Notes: generated by a model not told the origin, from the sequence alone. A stretch of DNA of 37,943 nt from an uncultured Neomegalonema sp. (GCA_938008165.1 CALLLP010000028.1:1-37943); one strand, 5' to 3'. Shown: positions 5,885 through 14,901, counted from the stretch's first letter. Numbers and translations are program-made.

Positions 5885-7270
5885 ATGAAGCTTGTTCCTG
5901 CGATCCTCGCAGCCGCAATGCTGGTCGCTGCACCGGCCATGGCACCCCGTGCCGACGCTCACGGTCTCGTCTATGCCGATTTGGCCGAGCGGGTTAGCCC
6001 TGCCGTCGTCAATATCTTCACGACCCAGGCCGCGCCTGAAGCATCCGTCGCGGGGGGCGTGCCCGATTTGCCCGAAGGGCACCCGCTTAACGAGTTTTTC
6101 AAGCGCTTTGGCGGTGCCCCCGGTGGGCGAGGCTATCGTGATGCAGAGCCTCAACGCTCTCTGGGGTCGGGTTTCATCTTCGATCCTTCTGGTTATGTCA
6201 TCACCAATCACCATGTCATCGAAAATGCCGATACGATCAAAGTGGCACTGAGCGACGAGCGCGAATTCGATGCCACCGTTATCGGGTCGGACAAGGCGAC
6301 CGACGTGGCGCTGATCAAGATCGAATCGGGCTTTGCGCTTCCCTTTGTGACCTTCGGCGATTCGGCGGCCCTGCGCGTCGGGGAGGAGGTCGTGGCGGTC
6401 GGCAATGCCTTTGGTCTGGGCGGCACGGTCACGCGTGGCATCGTCTCGGCGAAGGGGCGCGATATCCGCGTGGGCGGTCCCTATGTCGATTACATCCAGA
6501 CCGATGCATCGATTAACCGGGGTAATTCGGGCGGTCCGCTGTTCAACATGCGGGGCGAGGTCGTCGGCATGAATACAGCGATCTTCTCGCCATCGGGCGG
6601 CTCGGTCGGGATCGGGTTTGCCGTGCCTTCGGCCATCGTCTCGCGGATCATCGACGATCTGCGCGATGACGGCTCGGTTTCGCGCGGCTGGATCGGCGTG
6701 GGCATCCAGCCTGTGACCGACGCCATCGCCAGCGCGCTCGATCTGCCCGAAACGAAGGGCACCATCATCTCCAGCGTGTCCAATGCCGGTCCATCCGTCG
6801 GGGTTCTGCGCGAAGGGGACGTGATCCTGTCCTTCAACGGGCAATCGCTGGAAAAAAGCCGCGATCTGCCCCGCTTTGTCGCGCGCACCGAACCCGGCTC
6901 CAGCGTGCCGGTCGAGATTCTGCGCGACCGCGTGCGCCAGACGATCTATCTGACCGTCGGCACCCGCGAACGGCAGGCGACACAGGCTCCGCGCAGCACG
7001 CCTGCCCCGACCTATGCCGCAGCGGTCATGCCGGAGCTGGGCCTGCAACTGGCCCCGGCGGAGAATGGCGCACGGGTCTTGTCGGTCGAGCCGCGCAGCG
7101 CTGCGAGGGATGCGGGGATCGAGCGCGGCGATGTCATCACGCAGGTAGCCGACCGCGCCATCGCAACGCCGGAGGATGTTCGGATTGCACTGGCCGAGGC
7201 GGGCAAGGACGCCGTGCTCATGCGCATCGAGCGGGGCGGGAACAGCCTCTATGTCGGCGTGTCACTGTAA
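5885..7270 (+). CDS. htrA: HtrA/DegP-type periplasmic serine protease
   Basis: The 461-residue precursor starts at the ATG after GGAGG; an ORF extending 11 codons upstream lacks such a site. A Sec signal peptide covers about residues 1-26. The trypsin-like domain has the triad H110 (TNHHVIEN), D140 (ATDVALIKI) and S215 (NRGNSGGPL). Two PDZ domains follow, about 245-335 (GWIGVGIQPV; REGDVILSFNGQ) and 365-455 (ERGDVITQVADRAI). It should degrade or refold damaged envelope proteins. The LA loop is short, with LPEGHPLNEFFKRF ahead of the catalytic His, as in DegQ/MucD types. The 3' end overlaps the convergent VanZ-like gene by 9 bp. Confidence 0.93.
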   Translation: MKLVPAILAAAMLVAAPAMAPRADAHGLVYADLAERVSPAVVNIFTTQAAPEASVAGGVPDLPEGHPLNEFFKRFGGAPGGRGYRDAEPQRSLGSGFIFDPSGYVITNHHVIENADTIKVALSDEREFDATVIGSDKATDVALIKIESGFALPFVTFGDSAALRVGEEVVAVGNAFGLGGTVTRGIVSAKGRDIRVGGPYVDYIQTDASINRGNSGGPLFNMRGEVVGMNTAIFSPSGGSVGIGFAVPSAIVSRIIDDLRDDGSVSRGWIGVGIQPVTDAIASALDLPETKGTIISSVSNAGPSVGVLREGDVILSFNGQSLEKSRDLPRFVARTEPGSSVPVEILRDRVRQTIYLTVGTRERQATQAPRSTPAPTYAAAVMPELGLQLAPAENGARVLSVEPRSAARDAGIERGDVITQVADRAIATPEDVRIALAEAGKDAVLMRIERGGNSLYVGVSL

Positions 7271-7606
7271 CCACCGGGTGAGGGCCGCCGAAGCGGCCAC
7301 CGCCATCCCGATCCCGATCGCATTGGCGAGGGCATCCGCCCAGGAAAACATGCGCATCGGGTCGAGAATCTGGACCATCTCCAGCGCAAGGCCAAGCAGG
7401 GGCAGGCCCACCAGCGCGACTCCGCGCCAGCGGGGCCACCCCATCGCCGCCATCAGGGCCAGCGCAAAATACCCCCCCAGATGAACCAGCTTGTCGGAGC
7501 CACCGCCGAGATGGAAGCTGAGCGAGTCTCCCGGCGCAAGGCTGCCGACCGCGATCCCGGCCAGCGCCACGTAAAATCCGATCCGGTAGAGCCGCGTTGG
7601 GGTCAT
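7262..7606 (-). CDS. VanZ-like small membrane protein
   Basis: The 114-residue protein has four hydrophobic segments and the VanZ-family signatures DKLVHLGGYFALALMA (38-53) and EMVQILDPMRMFSWADALAN (76-95). VanZ relatives are integral membrane proteins of unclear function; the name comes from teicoplanin resistance, and no resistance role should be inferred. It lies 34 bp after the membrane hydrolase gene in the same direction and its end overlaps that of htrA tail to tail. Confidence 0.75.
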   Translation of the reverse strand: MTPTRLYRIGFYVALAGIAVGSLAPGDSLSFHLGGGSDKLVHLGGYFALALMAAMGWPRWRGVALVGLPLLGLALEMVQILDPMRMFSWADALANAIGIGMAVAASAALTRWLQ

Positions 7607-7640
7607 CGGGTCTGACCCCTATGCAGGGGGATCATGCCCC

Positions 7641-8213
7641 TCATCCCAGCGCCAGAAGCCAGCCGAGCGGCACCGATAATTCCAGCGCCACGCCGAATGC
7701 GATCAGCAACCGTGCGGGTACGCCGCTGAACCGTCGCCACAGGATCACACCCAGCACCACGCAGAGCGCCACCTCCACCGCCCCCGCCGCGACCCCGTGA
7801 TGGCCGGGGTCCCAATAGCTGACCGGGCTGGCATAGATCCAATCGCTGAAGGGCCAGAAATGCGGGTGCCCGTCATCATGGTGCAGCGGCAGGTCGAGGA
7901 TCACATGCACCAGCGCGGCGGCGCAGAAGACCCACAGAACCGGCCATCCCAGCGCATAGCCCGCCGCGACACCCAGCGCAAAGAGGGGGATGGAATTGGG
8001 GATCGCGAAGATCAGGTGCCATTCGGGGGCGAAATATTTCTCGTCGAAGATCGTGCGCAAATCCGTGCCGCGCACGAAATACTCCCACAAGATCATCCAC
8101 AGGATCGTCAGGTCGGGGATCAGAGACCCGGCCACCAATGCCGTATTGCGCCGATGCGCGCCGGGTTTGGCCAGCAGGGCTGCGGCGATGAGGGTATGGG
8201 CAGGAGTGTTCAC
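7641..8213 (-). CDS. Membrane-associated putative metal-dependent hydrolase (YdjM/DUF457-like)
   Basis: The start is a GTG at 8213 overlapping the stop of the preceding small ORF in a GTGA. The 190-residue product has about five hydrophobic segments and conserved polar motifs typical of membrane-bound putative hydrolases: NTPAHTLIAAALL at the N-terminus, GSLIPDLTILWM near 29-40, and HVILDLPLHHDDGHPHFWPF near 103-122. Similar alphaproteobacterial proteins are often labelled CobQ in databases, probably wrongly. Substrate is unknown. It forms a run uvrC - small ORF - this gene - VanZ-like gene. Confidence 0.72.
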   Translation of the reverse strand: MNTPAHTLIAAALLAKPGAHRRNTALVAGSLIPDLTILWMILWEYFVRGTDLRTIFDEKYFAPEWHLIFAIPNSIPLFALGVAAGYALGWPVLWVFCAAALVHVILDLPLHHDDGHPHFWPFSDWIYASPVSYWDPGHHGVAAGAVEVALCVVLGVILWRRFSGVPARLLIAFGVALELSVPLGWLLALG

Positions 8214-8389
8214 CGCATTGCCGCAACGAGCACGATCTCGCCCCTGTCATCCTCGGCCAGCACGCGCGCCGTCTGGGCCGTCACGGTGGGTGAGGAGCCG
8301 GGATCGGTCGCCACGACATAGACCAGCCCGTTATGGATGCTGGCGCGGGGGCGGCCCGGATAGCCGCCGGGGATGCGGGTGATGGTCAT
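8210..8389 (-). CDS. 59-residue protein resembling the N-terminus of Rid (YjgF) proteins
   Basis: This short ORF begins 4 bp after the uvrC stop and ends in a GTGA overlap with the membrane hydrolase gene, which supports translation. The product opens MTITRIPGGYPGRPRAS and continues IHNGLVYVVATDP, the pattern seen at the start of some Rid/YjgF enamine deaminases, then QTARVLAED where Rid proteins have QT..AL. At 59 residues it is half the family length and lacks the Arg-containing active-site segment. It is either a truncated relative or a distinct small protein; the resemblance is weak. Confidence 0.6.
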   Translation of the reverse strand: MTITRIPGGYPGRPRASIHNGLVYVVATDPGSSPTVTAQTARVLAEDDRGEIVLVAAMR

Positions 8390-8393
8390 GGGG

Positions 8394-10349
8394 TCAGCCC
8401 TCCTGAAAATGCCCGTAGATCTTCTCGGCCATCGCTTTCGATACGCCCTCCACCGCCTCCAGATCGCTGACGCCCGCCCGCGAGACCGCCTTGGCGGAGC
8501 CGAAATGGGCCAGAAGGGCGCGTTTGCGAGCGGGACCGATGCCTGCGATTTCGTCCAGTGGATTCGTCATCTGGGTCTTGGCGCGCTTGGCCCGGTGGGT
8601 GCCGATGGCAAAGCGGTGCGCCTCGTCGCGCAGGCGTTGCAGGAAATAGAGCGTCGGGTCGCGGTGGGGCAGGGCAAAGGGTTGGCGGCCCGCCATGTGA
8701 AACACTTCCTTGCCCGCGTCGCGTTCCTGCCCTTTGGCCACGGCCACCAGCGCCACGTCATCCACGCCCAATTCGTCGAATACCGCCTGTGTGGCCGATA
8801 GCTGCCCTGCTCCGCCGTCGATCAGCACGAGATCGGGCCACGCGCCCTTGTCCCGGTCGGGGTCTTCCTTCATCAGGCGGGCAAAGCGGCGGGTCAGCAC
8901 TTCTTTCATCATCCCGAAATCGTCGCCGGGGGTCAGATCCGCGCCCTTGATGTTGAATTTCCGGTACTGGTTTTTCATCAATCCCTCAGGACCACTGACG
9001 ATCATGCCGCCCACCGCATCGGTGCCCATGATATGCGAGTTGTCATAGACCTCGATCCGCGCGGGCCGGTCCGGCAGGTCGAAGGCATCGGCCACCCCGT
9101 CCAGCAAGCGCGACTGAGCCGCAGAATCGGCCATGCGCCGGGCCAGTGACTCGCGGGCATTGCGCAGCGCATCCGTCACCAATTCGCGCTTTTCGCCCCG
9201 TGCAGGCACTGACAGCGCGACCTTGTATCCCGCCTGTTCGGTCAGGGCGGCTTCCATCACCTCCGACCCGTCGATCTCATGCGACAGCAGCAGGGCGCGG
9301 GCCGGGGGGCGGGTGTCGTAGAACTGGCCGATAAAGGCCGCGAGGACCTCCGCCTCGTCCGCATCCCCCGCAAGGCGCGGAAAATACGCCTTGTTGCCCC
9401 AATTCTGACCGCTGCGAAAAAAGAAGACCTGCACGCAGGCCTGACCGCTCTGCATATGCAACGCGATGACATCCGCTTCTTTCACCCCGCGCGGATTGAC
9501 GCCCTGATGCGCCTGTACCTGCGTCAGCGCCTTGATCCGGTCGCGGAAAACGGCGGCGCGTTCGTAATCGAAGGAGGCGGCGGCCTCGTTCATCGCCGCT
9601 GCCAACTCGCTCTGAATCCGGGTCGATTTTCCGGCGAGGAAATCCGTCGCCTCGCTGCGCAGGTCTTCGTAATCGGCCTTGGTGACATAGCCCTCGACAC
9701 AGGGCGCGCAGCAGCGCTTGATTTGATAGAGCAGACAGGGCCGCGTGCGGCTTTCAAACATGGAATCGTTGCAAGTGCGCAGCAAGAACGCCTTCTGCAA
9801 CTGGTTCAGCGTGCGGTTGACGCTGCCCGCAGAGGCAAACGGGCCGAAATAATGGCCCTTGGCAGATTTTGCGCCCCGGTGCTTGCGCAGGCGCGGGTAG
9901 TCATGCTCGGTATCGATCAGGATATAGGGAAAACTCTTATCGTCGCGCAGGAGCACGTTGTAGCGCGGCTTCAACCGTTTGATGAGATTGCTTTCCAGAA
10001 GCAGCGCCTCGGTCTCGGTCTTTGTCACCACGAAGATCAGCGAGGCGGTGGCGGCGATCATGCGCATGATGCGCGAGGTATGGCCGTCATACCGGGTGTA
10101 GGACACCACGCGTTTCTTGAGATTGCGGGCCTTGCCCACATAGAGAACCTCGCCCTTCGCATCGAGCATTCGATAGACGCCGGGGCTGTCGGGCAGGGTC
10201 TTGAGCGCCCGGCCGATGACCTCCGGTCCCGTCTCGCCGGTATCGGGCGCGCCGTCGATTTCATAATGCGCGCCCTCCTCCTCGAATCCCATCGGGATCG
10301 CGGGATCGGGCAGGGCCGGGGCGGGGTCGGGGCGGTGCGCTTTCGTCAT
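8394..10349 (-). CDS. uvrC: Excinuclease ABC subunit C
   Basis: The 651-residue protein has full UvrC architecture. The GIY-YIG nuclease domain is near residues 52-130 ([20 protein letters not shown], then [10 protein letters not shown]), a UVR motif near 245-275 ([17 protein letters not shown]), the RNase H-like C-terminal nuclease near 430-570 ([32 protein letters not shown]), and a double helix-hairpin-helix at the end ([20 protein letters not shown]). It makes the dual incisions of nucleotide excision repair with UvrA and UvrB. The first 45 residues are a variable Pro/Glu-rich extension. A 360-bp gap precedes it. Confidence 0.97.
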   Translation of the reverse strand: MTKAHRPDPAPALPDPAIPMGFEEEGAHYEIDGAPDTGETGPEVIGRALKTLPDSPGVYRMLDAKGEVLYVGKARNLKKRVVSYTRYDGHTSRIMRMIAATASLIFVVTKTETEALLLESNLIKRLKPRYNVLLRDDKSFPYILIDTEHDYPRLRKHRGAKSAKGHYFGPFASAGSVNRTLNQLQKAFLLRTCNDSMFESRTRPCLLYQIKRCCAPCVEGYVTKADYEDLRSEATDFLAGKSTRIQSELAAAMNEAAASFDYERAAVFRDRIKALTQVQAHQGVNPRGVKEADVIALHMQSGQACVQVFFFRSGQNWGNKAYFPRLAGDADEAEVLAAFIGQFYDTRPPARALLLSHEIDGSEVMEAALTEQAGYKVALSVPARGEKRELVTDALRNARESLARRMADSAAQSRLLDGVADAFDLPDRPARIEVYDNSHIMGTDAVGGMIVSGPEGLMKNQYRKFNIKGADLTPGDDFGMMKEVLTRRFARLMKEDPDRDKGAWPDLVLIDGGAGQLSATQAVFDELGVDDVALVAVAKGQERDAGKEVFHMAGRQPFALPHRDPTLYFLQRLRDEAHRFAIGTHRAKRAKTQMTNPLDEIAGIGPARKRALLAHFGSAKAVSRAGVSDLEAVEGVSKAMAEKIYGHFQEG

Positions 10350-10709
10350 GGGAATCGTTTTACACGGAGCATGGAATCAGTGCGAGCATCTTAGTGGATT
10401 AAGAATTTGGTAAGTCTTCGCGGGGGGTTAGACAAAGGCGCTTTCATCGCCCCCATTTTCTGTGGATAAGTCTGTAGACAACAGGGGTGTTAATCGCGAG
10501 GGGTGCCGGGTTCTCTGGTGTGGAGCTATCTGCACAAATCATGGGCATAATTTGTAATTCATTGATTTTTATGAATAAAAATACGGTTCTTTTCTGACAT
10601 CACTGTGAAGTCCCCGATAGGGCTGTCGCCGCGACCGTAAAAGGAGAGTCAAGCGGCCATGTGCAAAACCTATGTTGATTCTCTGGGTGTAACAGTCACG
10701 CCTCCCCCG
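10350..10709. other. 360-bp gap between the antiporter gene and uvrC, no convincing gene
   Basis: Both flanking genes run leftwards, so this stretch should hold the antiporter 3' end and the uvrC promoter. Bases 10540-10600 are AT-rich with an inverted repeat ATTCAT-N8-ATGAAT (10557-10576). A DnaA-box-like nonamer is at 10461. On the plus strand AAGGAG at 10640-10645 precedes a 37-codon ORF from 10660, but spacing is too long and its codons look random. A small RNA is possible; none was recognised. Confidence 0.4.
10461..10469 (-). promoter_or_regulatory. DnaA-box-like nonamer
   Basis: TGTGGATAA on the plus strand is TTATCCACA on the minus strand, an exact consensus DnaA box. Only one perfect copy is present in the gap, so this is not evidence of a replication origin; it could be a DnaA-regulated promoter site for uvrC or chance. 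Confidence 0.35.
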
Positions 10710-11648
10710 TCAATTTCCCGCCACAACCAAAACGACAAACACACAATAGAAAAGCACGAGCATAATCCCTGATTTGCGCCCGATGGCTTTGCCAGTCACC
10801 AGATATGGGAGCAAAAAGAGCGTCGTGGCCAGCATGATCGGAATATCGAGAACGGCAAAACTGTTCGAAACTGGGATCGGCGAGACCAGCGCCGTGATCC
10901 CCAAAATGGCCAGGATATTGAGCAGGTTCGAGCCGATGACATTGCCCAGCGCCACCTCCATCCGGCCCCGCCACGCGGCGGCAAGGGAGGCGGCAAGTTC
11001 GGGCAGCGAGGTGCCCAGCGCCACGAGGGTCAGGCCGATGGCCGCTTCCGAAATGCCGATCGAGGCGGCGATCTCCCGCGCCCCTTCGATCAGGAAATGC
11101 GCGCCGATGGGCAGGCCGATCAGGCCAAAGCCAAGCAGGGCGGCCATTCTGGCGGTCGGCATGGCGGCGCTGTCGGGATCGATCTCGTCATCCACGACCC
11201 CGGACCCGACCGACCGGCCATAGGCATTCATCAAGAAGCCCGCCAGCAGGGCGAGCATTACGATGCCAGCGATCCGCCCGATTATCCCGTACCATGCCAG
11301 CGCAAGCAGCAGGATGCTGGCCCCGACCATGAACAGATAGTTTCGCAACACTTCGCCATCGTCGCGCGTCACGATGGGCGCGAGCAGGGCCGGGGCACCC
11401 AGAACGAGCAAGACATTCGCGACGTTCGAGCCGACCACATTCCCCAGCGCAATATCGGGCGCGCCCTCCAGCGCGGCCTGTACGCTGATGACCAATTCCG
11501 GGGCCGAGGTGCCAAAAGCAACGACCGTCAGGCTGACAAGAGCAATCGAAAGACCCGCGCGTAAGGCAAGGGATATGGCCCCGCGCACCAGCGCATCACC
11601 GGCAAAGATCAGGAGCGCGGCCCCGCCGATGACATAGAAAATACTCAT
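10710..11648 (-). CDS. Sodium/calcium exchanger family antiporter (YrbG/CaxA-like)
   Basis: The 312-residue inner-membrane protein has about ten hydrophobic segments in two inverted halves. Each half carries the exchanger alpha-repeat: FGTSAPEL (45-52) with GNVVGSNVANVLLVLG (69-84), and LGTSLPEL (211-218) with GNVIGSNLLNILAILG (235-250). The acidic residues in GTSxPEL bind the cation. It likely exports Ca2+ or another cation against Na+ or K+. It is the last gene of a run S49 protease - 70-residue protein - antiporter. Confidence 0.92.
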   Translation of the reverse strand: MSIFYVIGGAALLIFAGDALVRGAISLALRAGLSIALVSLTVVAFGTSAPELVISVQAALEGAPDIALGNVVGSNVANVLLVLGAPALLAPIVTRDDGEVLRNYLFMVGASILLLALAWYGIIGRIAGIVMLALLAGFLMNAYGRSVGSGVVDDEIDPDSAAMPTARMAALLGFGLIGLPIGAHFLIEGAREIAASIGISEAAIGLTLVALGTSLPELAASLAAAWRGRMEVALGNVIGSNLLNILAILGITALVSPIPVSNSFAVLDIPIMLATTLFLLPYLVTGKAIGRKSGIMLVLFYCVFVVLVVAGN

Positions 11649-11663
11649 GTAAAAAAGATCCGA

Positions 11664-11876
11664 TCAGGAGGAGGTGCAGAGACAGGGTTCGGCGGGGTCG
11701 TGCCACGCGCCACAGCGGGTACAGCGGATCATAGGCGCGCTCTCACGTTGCCGCTTGGCAAGGGCGCGTTTGGTCTTGTCGCGGGCGACGCTGGCATTGG
11801 ATTTGCCGCCGACGATCCGCAGGACCGTCAGGGCGGCGATCACCGCGAGGGTGGTAAACAGGATTTTCAGGATCAT
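11664..11876 (-). CDS. 70-residue membrane-anchored protein with C-terminal cysteine cluster
   Basis: The product begins MILKILFTTLAVIAALTVL, a single N-terminal membrane segment (about 2-22), then a basic linker rich in Lys and Arg (25-45), and ends with a compact Cys/His cluster: C52, C55, H59, C65 and C67 in RCTRCGAWHDPAEPCLC. This looks like a small zinc ribbon or metal-binding knuckle on the cytoplasmic side. It lies 16 bp after the S49 protease stop and 15 bp before the antiporter start. I know no characterised homologue; the pattern recalls conserved small proteins of alphaproteobacteria. Confidence 0.78.
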   Translation of the reverse strand: MILKILFTTLAVIAALTVLRIVGGKSNASVARDKTKRALAKRQRESAPMIRCTRCGAWHDPAEPCLCTSS

Positions 11877-11892
11877 GCCGCTCTTGGCCCTT

Positions 11893-12744
11893 TCACAGCC
11901 CGTATCGTCCCCATGCGAGGCGCGATTCGAGGGTCTCTGCCGCCGCCTCCGCCGCACCCGCGCCGATCTGTGCGCCCGCGACGCGCCGGTCGAGCAACCG
12001 CGCGAGCAGGGTGCCCTTGCGGCCGCCATGGTCGCGGAAGGTGATATCCTTGCCGAAACGCTCTTGCAGGACCGGGCGCAATTCGCCGACTCCATCGGCC
12101 AGCCCCATCTCGACCGCGCGCTGACCGACCCAGACATCGCCCTCGAATAGCGGCGCGTCTTCGCGTATCCGATCCTTACGGGCGGATTGTACCCACGCGA
12201 TGAACTGCGCATGAATATCGCGTTGCAGGGATTTGAGCCGCTCGATGTCTTCGGGCCGTTCGGCGCTGAAGGGGTCCATCAGCACCTTGCGTTCTCCGGC
12301 GGTATGCACGCGCCGCTCGATGCCGAGGCGTTTGATTGCGTCCTGTGCGCCGAAACTGGCCGAGATCACGCCGATCGATCCGGTAATCGAATATTCGTTG
12401 ACGAAAATCTCATCCGCCGCACAGGCCAGAAGATACCCGCCCGATGCCGCCACATCCTCGCAAAAGGCGATGACGGGTATCTCCTTTTCATCGGCCAGCC
12501 GCCGGATATGGCGCGCGATCAGGCTGCTTTGCCCCGGTGCGCCGCCCGGTGAATTGATGGCCAGCGCAACCGCCTTGACCCGCTTGGACGCAAAGGCCGC
12601 CTCGATGGCCTCCTCCAGCGGTGGATGCGACAGGGTGCGCCCGCCGATCCCCTGCGATGCGCCGATGGCACCGTAGAGGCGCAGAATCGAAATCTCGCCT
12701 TTTCGGGCGAACCAGCTTTTCGGATTGAACAGGGTGCGTTTCAT
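11893..12744 (-). CDS. S49-family (SohB/SppA-like) serine protease
   Basis: I start at ATG 12744 (MKRTLFNPKSWF, 283 residues); a frame open to 12876 would run into the divergent gene. Family signatures are LAINSPGGAPGQSSLI (61-76), the nucleophile S101 in EDVAASGGYLLACAADEI, TGSIGVISASFG (121-132), and K153 in GERKVLMDPF as the probable general base. S49 enzymes cleave signal peptides or membrane proteins at the inner membrane. No classic N-terminal membrane helix is obvious, so anchoring is unclear. It heads an operon with the mini membrane protein and the antiporter. Confidence 0.88.
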   Translation of the reverse strand: MKRTLFNPKSWFARKGEISILRLYGAIGASQGIGGRTLSHPPLEEAIEAAFASKRVKAVALAINSPGGAPGQSSLIARHIRRLADEKEIPVIAFCEDVAASGGYLLACAADEIFVNEYSITGSIGVISASFGAQDAIKRLGIERRVHTAGERKVLMDPFSAERPEDIERLKSLQRDIHAQFIAWVQSARKDRIREDAPLFEGDVWVGQRAVEMGLADGVGELRPVLQERFGKDITFRDHGGRKGTLLARLLDRRVAGAQIGAGAAEAAAETLESRLAWGRYGL

Positions 12745-12853
12745 GAAGTGTAGGTAGGGGCCGAGGGGACCGGAACAAGGTGTTTGCTTGGCAAATCCCT
12801 GCGGTTCGGGGATCATGGAGGCCATCTCCCCCTTGCCGGAAAGGCCCGCGACC

Positions 12854-13813
12854 ATGCCCAGCCCTTCGCTCCCCAATGAATACGCCGTCGAGCTGACCCC
12901 GCCCGATATTTCCGCCTATGCGGCGGGGAATACGGGCATCCCCTATATCTGGCGCTTTGAGGGGCCGAAGCCGGGGCCGCATGCGATGGTCTCCGCGATT
13001 GTGCATGGCAATGAACCGGCCGGGGCCATCGCGCTCGACTGGTTGTTGCAGCGCGATTTCAGGCCCCTTTGCGGAACGCTGACCCTCGCCTTCATGAACA
13101 TCGCCGCCTATGAGGCGTTCGATCCGGCGGACCCGAATGCAACCCGCTGGGTGGATGAGGATTTCAACCGGGTCTGGGCACAGGATGTGCTGGATGGCGA
13201 CCGCGACAGCGTCGAGCTGCGCCGTGCCCGTGCGGTACGCCCTGCCGTTGCCGCCGCCGAGCGCCTGCTCGATATCCACACGATGCAGCACCTCGCCCCG
13301 CCCGTTATGATCGCGGGCACGAAAGACAAGGGCGTCGCGCTGGCCCGCGAGATCGGTGTGCCCGGCATCGTCATCACCGATGCGGGCCATGCGGCAGGGG
13401 TGCGGATGCGCGACCACGGGGCTTTTGACGAGGCGGCATCCCGCGCGAGCGCCTGCCTGATCGAATGTGGACAGCATTGGGAAGCATCGGCGGGCATTCT
13501 CGCCAAGGATTCCACCGCCCGGTTTCTGGCGGCGCTGGGCATGGCCGATGCGGAACTGATCGCGGAGGTGGGGGGCGCAGAGCCGGAACCACAGGTCTTC
13601 TTCGAGGTGACCGAGCCGGTGACGATCCGCGAAAGCTTTACCTTTGCCAGCCCCTTCACGGGCGGTGAGATCATCCCCAAGGCCGGGACAGTGCTGGGCC
13701 ATGACGGGGACCGCGCCATCGTTACCCCGTATGACGATTGCATGCTGGTCATGCCGTCGAAACGCCTATGGGCGGGTCAGACGGCGGTGAGGCTGGCCCG
13801 GCGAACGGCATAA
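12854..13813 (+). CDS. Succinylglutamate desuccinylase/aspartoacylase-family zinc hydrolase
   Basis: The 319-residue protein starts at ATG 12854, after GGAAAGG; upstream in-frame starts lack a ribosome site. The zinc site is visible as H51 and E54 in IVHGNEPAG and H142 in LLDIHTMQH, with DEDFNRVW (101-108) as substrate-binding motif and the catalytic Glu in ACLIECGQHWE. A C-terminal beta domain follows (EPVTIRESFTFASPFTGGEI). The family removes acyl groups from N-acyl amino acids or related amides; substrate here is unknown. It is divergent from the S49 gene, with a 109-bp shared promoter region. Confidence 0.85.
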   Translation: MPSPSLPNEYAVELTPPDISAYAAGNTGIPYIWRFEGPKPGPHAMVSAIVHGNEPAGAIALDWLLQRDFRPLCGTLTLAFMNIAAYEAFDPADPNATRWVDEDFNRVWAQDVLDGDRDSVELRRARAVRPAVAAAERLLDIHTMQHLAPPVMIAGTKDKGVALAREIGVPGIVITDAGHAAGVRMRDHGAFDEAASRASACLIECGQHWEASAGILAKDSTARFLAALGMADAELIAEVGGAEPEPQVFFEVTEPVTIRESFTFASPFTGGEIIPKAGTVLGHDGDRAIVTPYDDCMLVMPSKRLWAGQTAVRLARRTA

Positions 13814-13844
13814 AGGCCCGTGCCCGATCAAGCGCAGGAATATA

Positions 13845-14780
13845 TTAGGGGGATGGTCCCAGAGCCGTGTTGCCGAGCTTTGCCCGGATATACGCGGCGG
13901 CGCTGTCCATCGAGGCGCGTGCTTCGGGCAGGTAGGGGCCGAAAAACTGCCATGCATGGGGCACTTTGGGGATGATGTGCAGGACCACCTCGCCCCCGGC
14001 AGCGCGCAGGTGGTCGGCCATGCGCCGGGCGTCGTCGCGCAGGATCTCCCGCTCGCCAACGGTGATGAAGGCGGGCGGAGGGGAGGTGACATCGCCATAG
14101 AGCGGCGAAATCAGCGGATCGCGGGGGTCGCCCTGTGCGATATAGAAGGCGGCGACTTCGTTCACCCGTTCGGCGGGCAGCATCGCTTCCGTGGCGGCAT
14201 TTTCGCGGATGCTCTCGCCCGTATGGGCCAGATCGACCCATGGGCTGAAGGCCACGACGCAGCCCGGCGGCGGATATCCCTTTTCCTGCGCCAGCAGCAG
14301 CAAGGCAAAGACCAGACCACCCCCCGCGCTCTCCCCCGCCAGAGCAATGTCGCCGGGGGCATAGCCCTGCGCGAGCAATGTGGCATAGGCGGCCAGCGCA
14401 TCCTCGACCGCCGCAGGGGCCGGATGCTCCGGCGCAAGGCGGTAATCGGGCACCATGACCCGCATGCCGGTCAGCCGCGCGAGCATCGCGGTGATCGAGC
14501 GATGCGTCTGGGGCGATCCCATCAGATAGGCCCCGCCATGCAGATACAGGACGATCCGCCGCCGCTCCGCCCGCCCGAAACTGACCCATTCCACCGGCAT
14601 CGCCCCGCCCGGTCCGGGGATGCTTTCGGCCAGATAGCGCGCGTCGCGGGGCGTGCCCGGCACCAGCGCTGCGGATCGCTCCAGATGCCGCCGTGCCTGC
14701 GCTGGTTCGGATAATCGGGCCAAAGCGGGGCGTACAAAGCGGCGCAGGTACAGATTTGCAAGATCAAGACGAAGGCTCAT
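13845..14780 (-). CDS. Alpha/beta hydrolase, hormone-sensitive-lipase family esterase
   Basis: The 311-residue protein carries the HSL-family oxyanion motif HGGAY (81-85), the nucleophile S151 in GESAGGG, a catalytic acid in VGEREILRDD (E245 or the following Asp pair) and H275 in PKVPHAW. PDYRLAPEHPAPAAVED (111-127) is also typical. There is no signal peptide, so it is probably a cytoplasmic carboxylesterase acting on short acyl esters. It stands alone, convergent with the zinc hydrolase. Confidence 0.88.
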   Translation of the reverse strand: MSLRLDLANLYLRRFVRPALARLSEPAQARRHLERSAALVPGTPRDARYLAESIPGPGGAMPVEWVSFGRAERRRIVLYLHGGAYLMGSPQTHRSITAMLARLTGMRVMVPDYRLAPEHPAPAAVEDALAAYATLLAQGYAPGDIALAGESAGGGLVFALLLLAQEKGYPPPGCVVAFSPWVDLAHTGESIRENAATEAMLPAERVNEVAAFYIAQGDPRDPLISPLYGDVTSPPPAFITVGEREILRDDARRMADHLRAAGGEVVLHIIPKVPHAWQFFGPYLPEARASMDSAAAYIRAKLGNTALGPSP

Positions 14781-14857
14781 CCGCGATCCGCTAGCACGCC
14801 CTTTCGGGAAAAGCGAGGAGATGACATTTGCTCAACCTTATGGATTGTGAGAACATG

Positions 14858-14885
14858 TTAACAGAATCACACAAGACTGTATCAT
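14858..14885 (+). promoter_or_regulatory. Candidate promoter for the LysM-binding-protein gene
   Basis: TTAACA (14858-14863) and TATCAT (14880-14885) are spaced 16 bp apart in an AT-rich stretch, followed closely by AGGAG at 14889-14893. The match to sigma-70 hexamers is partial and the leader would be very short, so this is tentative. Confidence 0.3.
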
Positions 14886-14901
14886 ATTAGGAGAAAATGA
14901 C

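Noticed and set aside
5630..7048. Minus-strand ORF of 472 codons opposite htrA
   Set aside because: Antisense to a protease with an intact triad and PDZ domains; composition is that of a GC-rich shadow frame.
9279..10394. Plus-strand ORF of 371 codons opposite uvrC
   Set aside because: Antisense to conserved uvrC; no recognisable motif or ribosome site.
10461..10469. Replication origin at the DnaA box
   Set aside because: Only one consensus box, no box cluster and no origin-linked genes nearby.
10660..10773. 37-codon plus-strand ORF after AAGGAG
   Set aside because: Ribosome-site spacing is too long, it runs into the antiporter gene on the opposite strand, and the peptide looks random.
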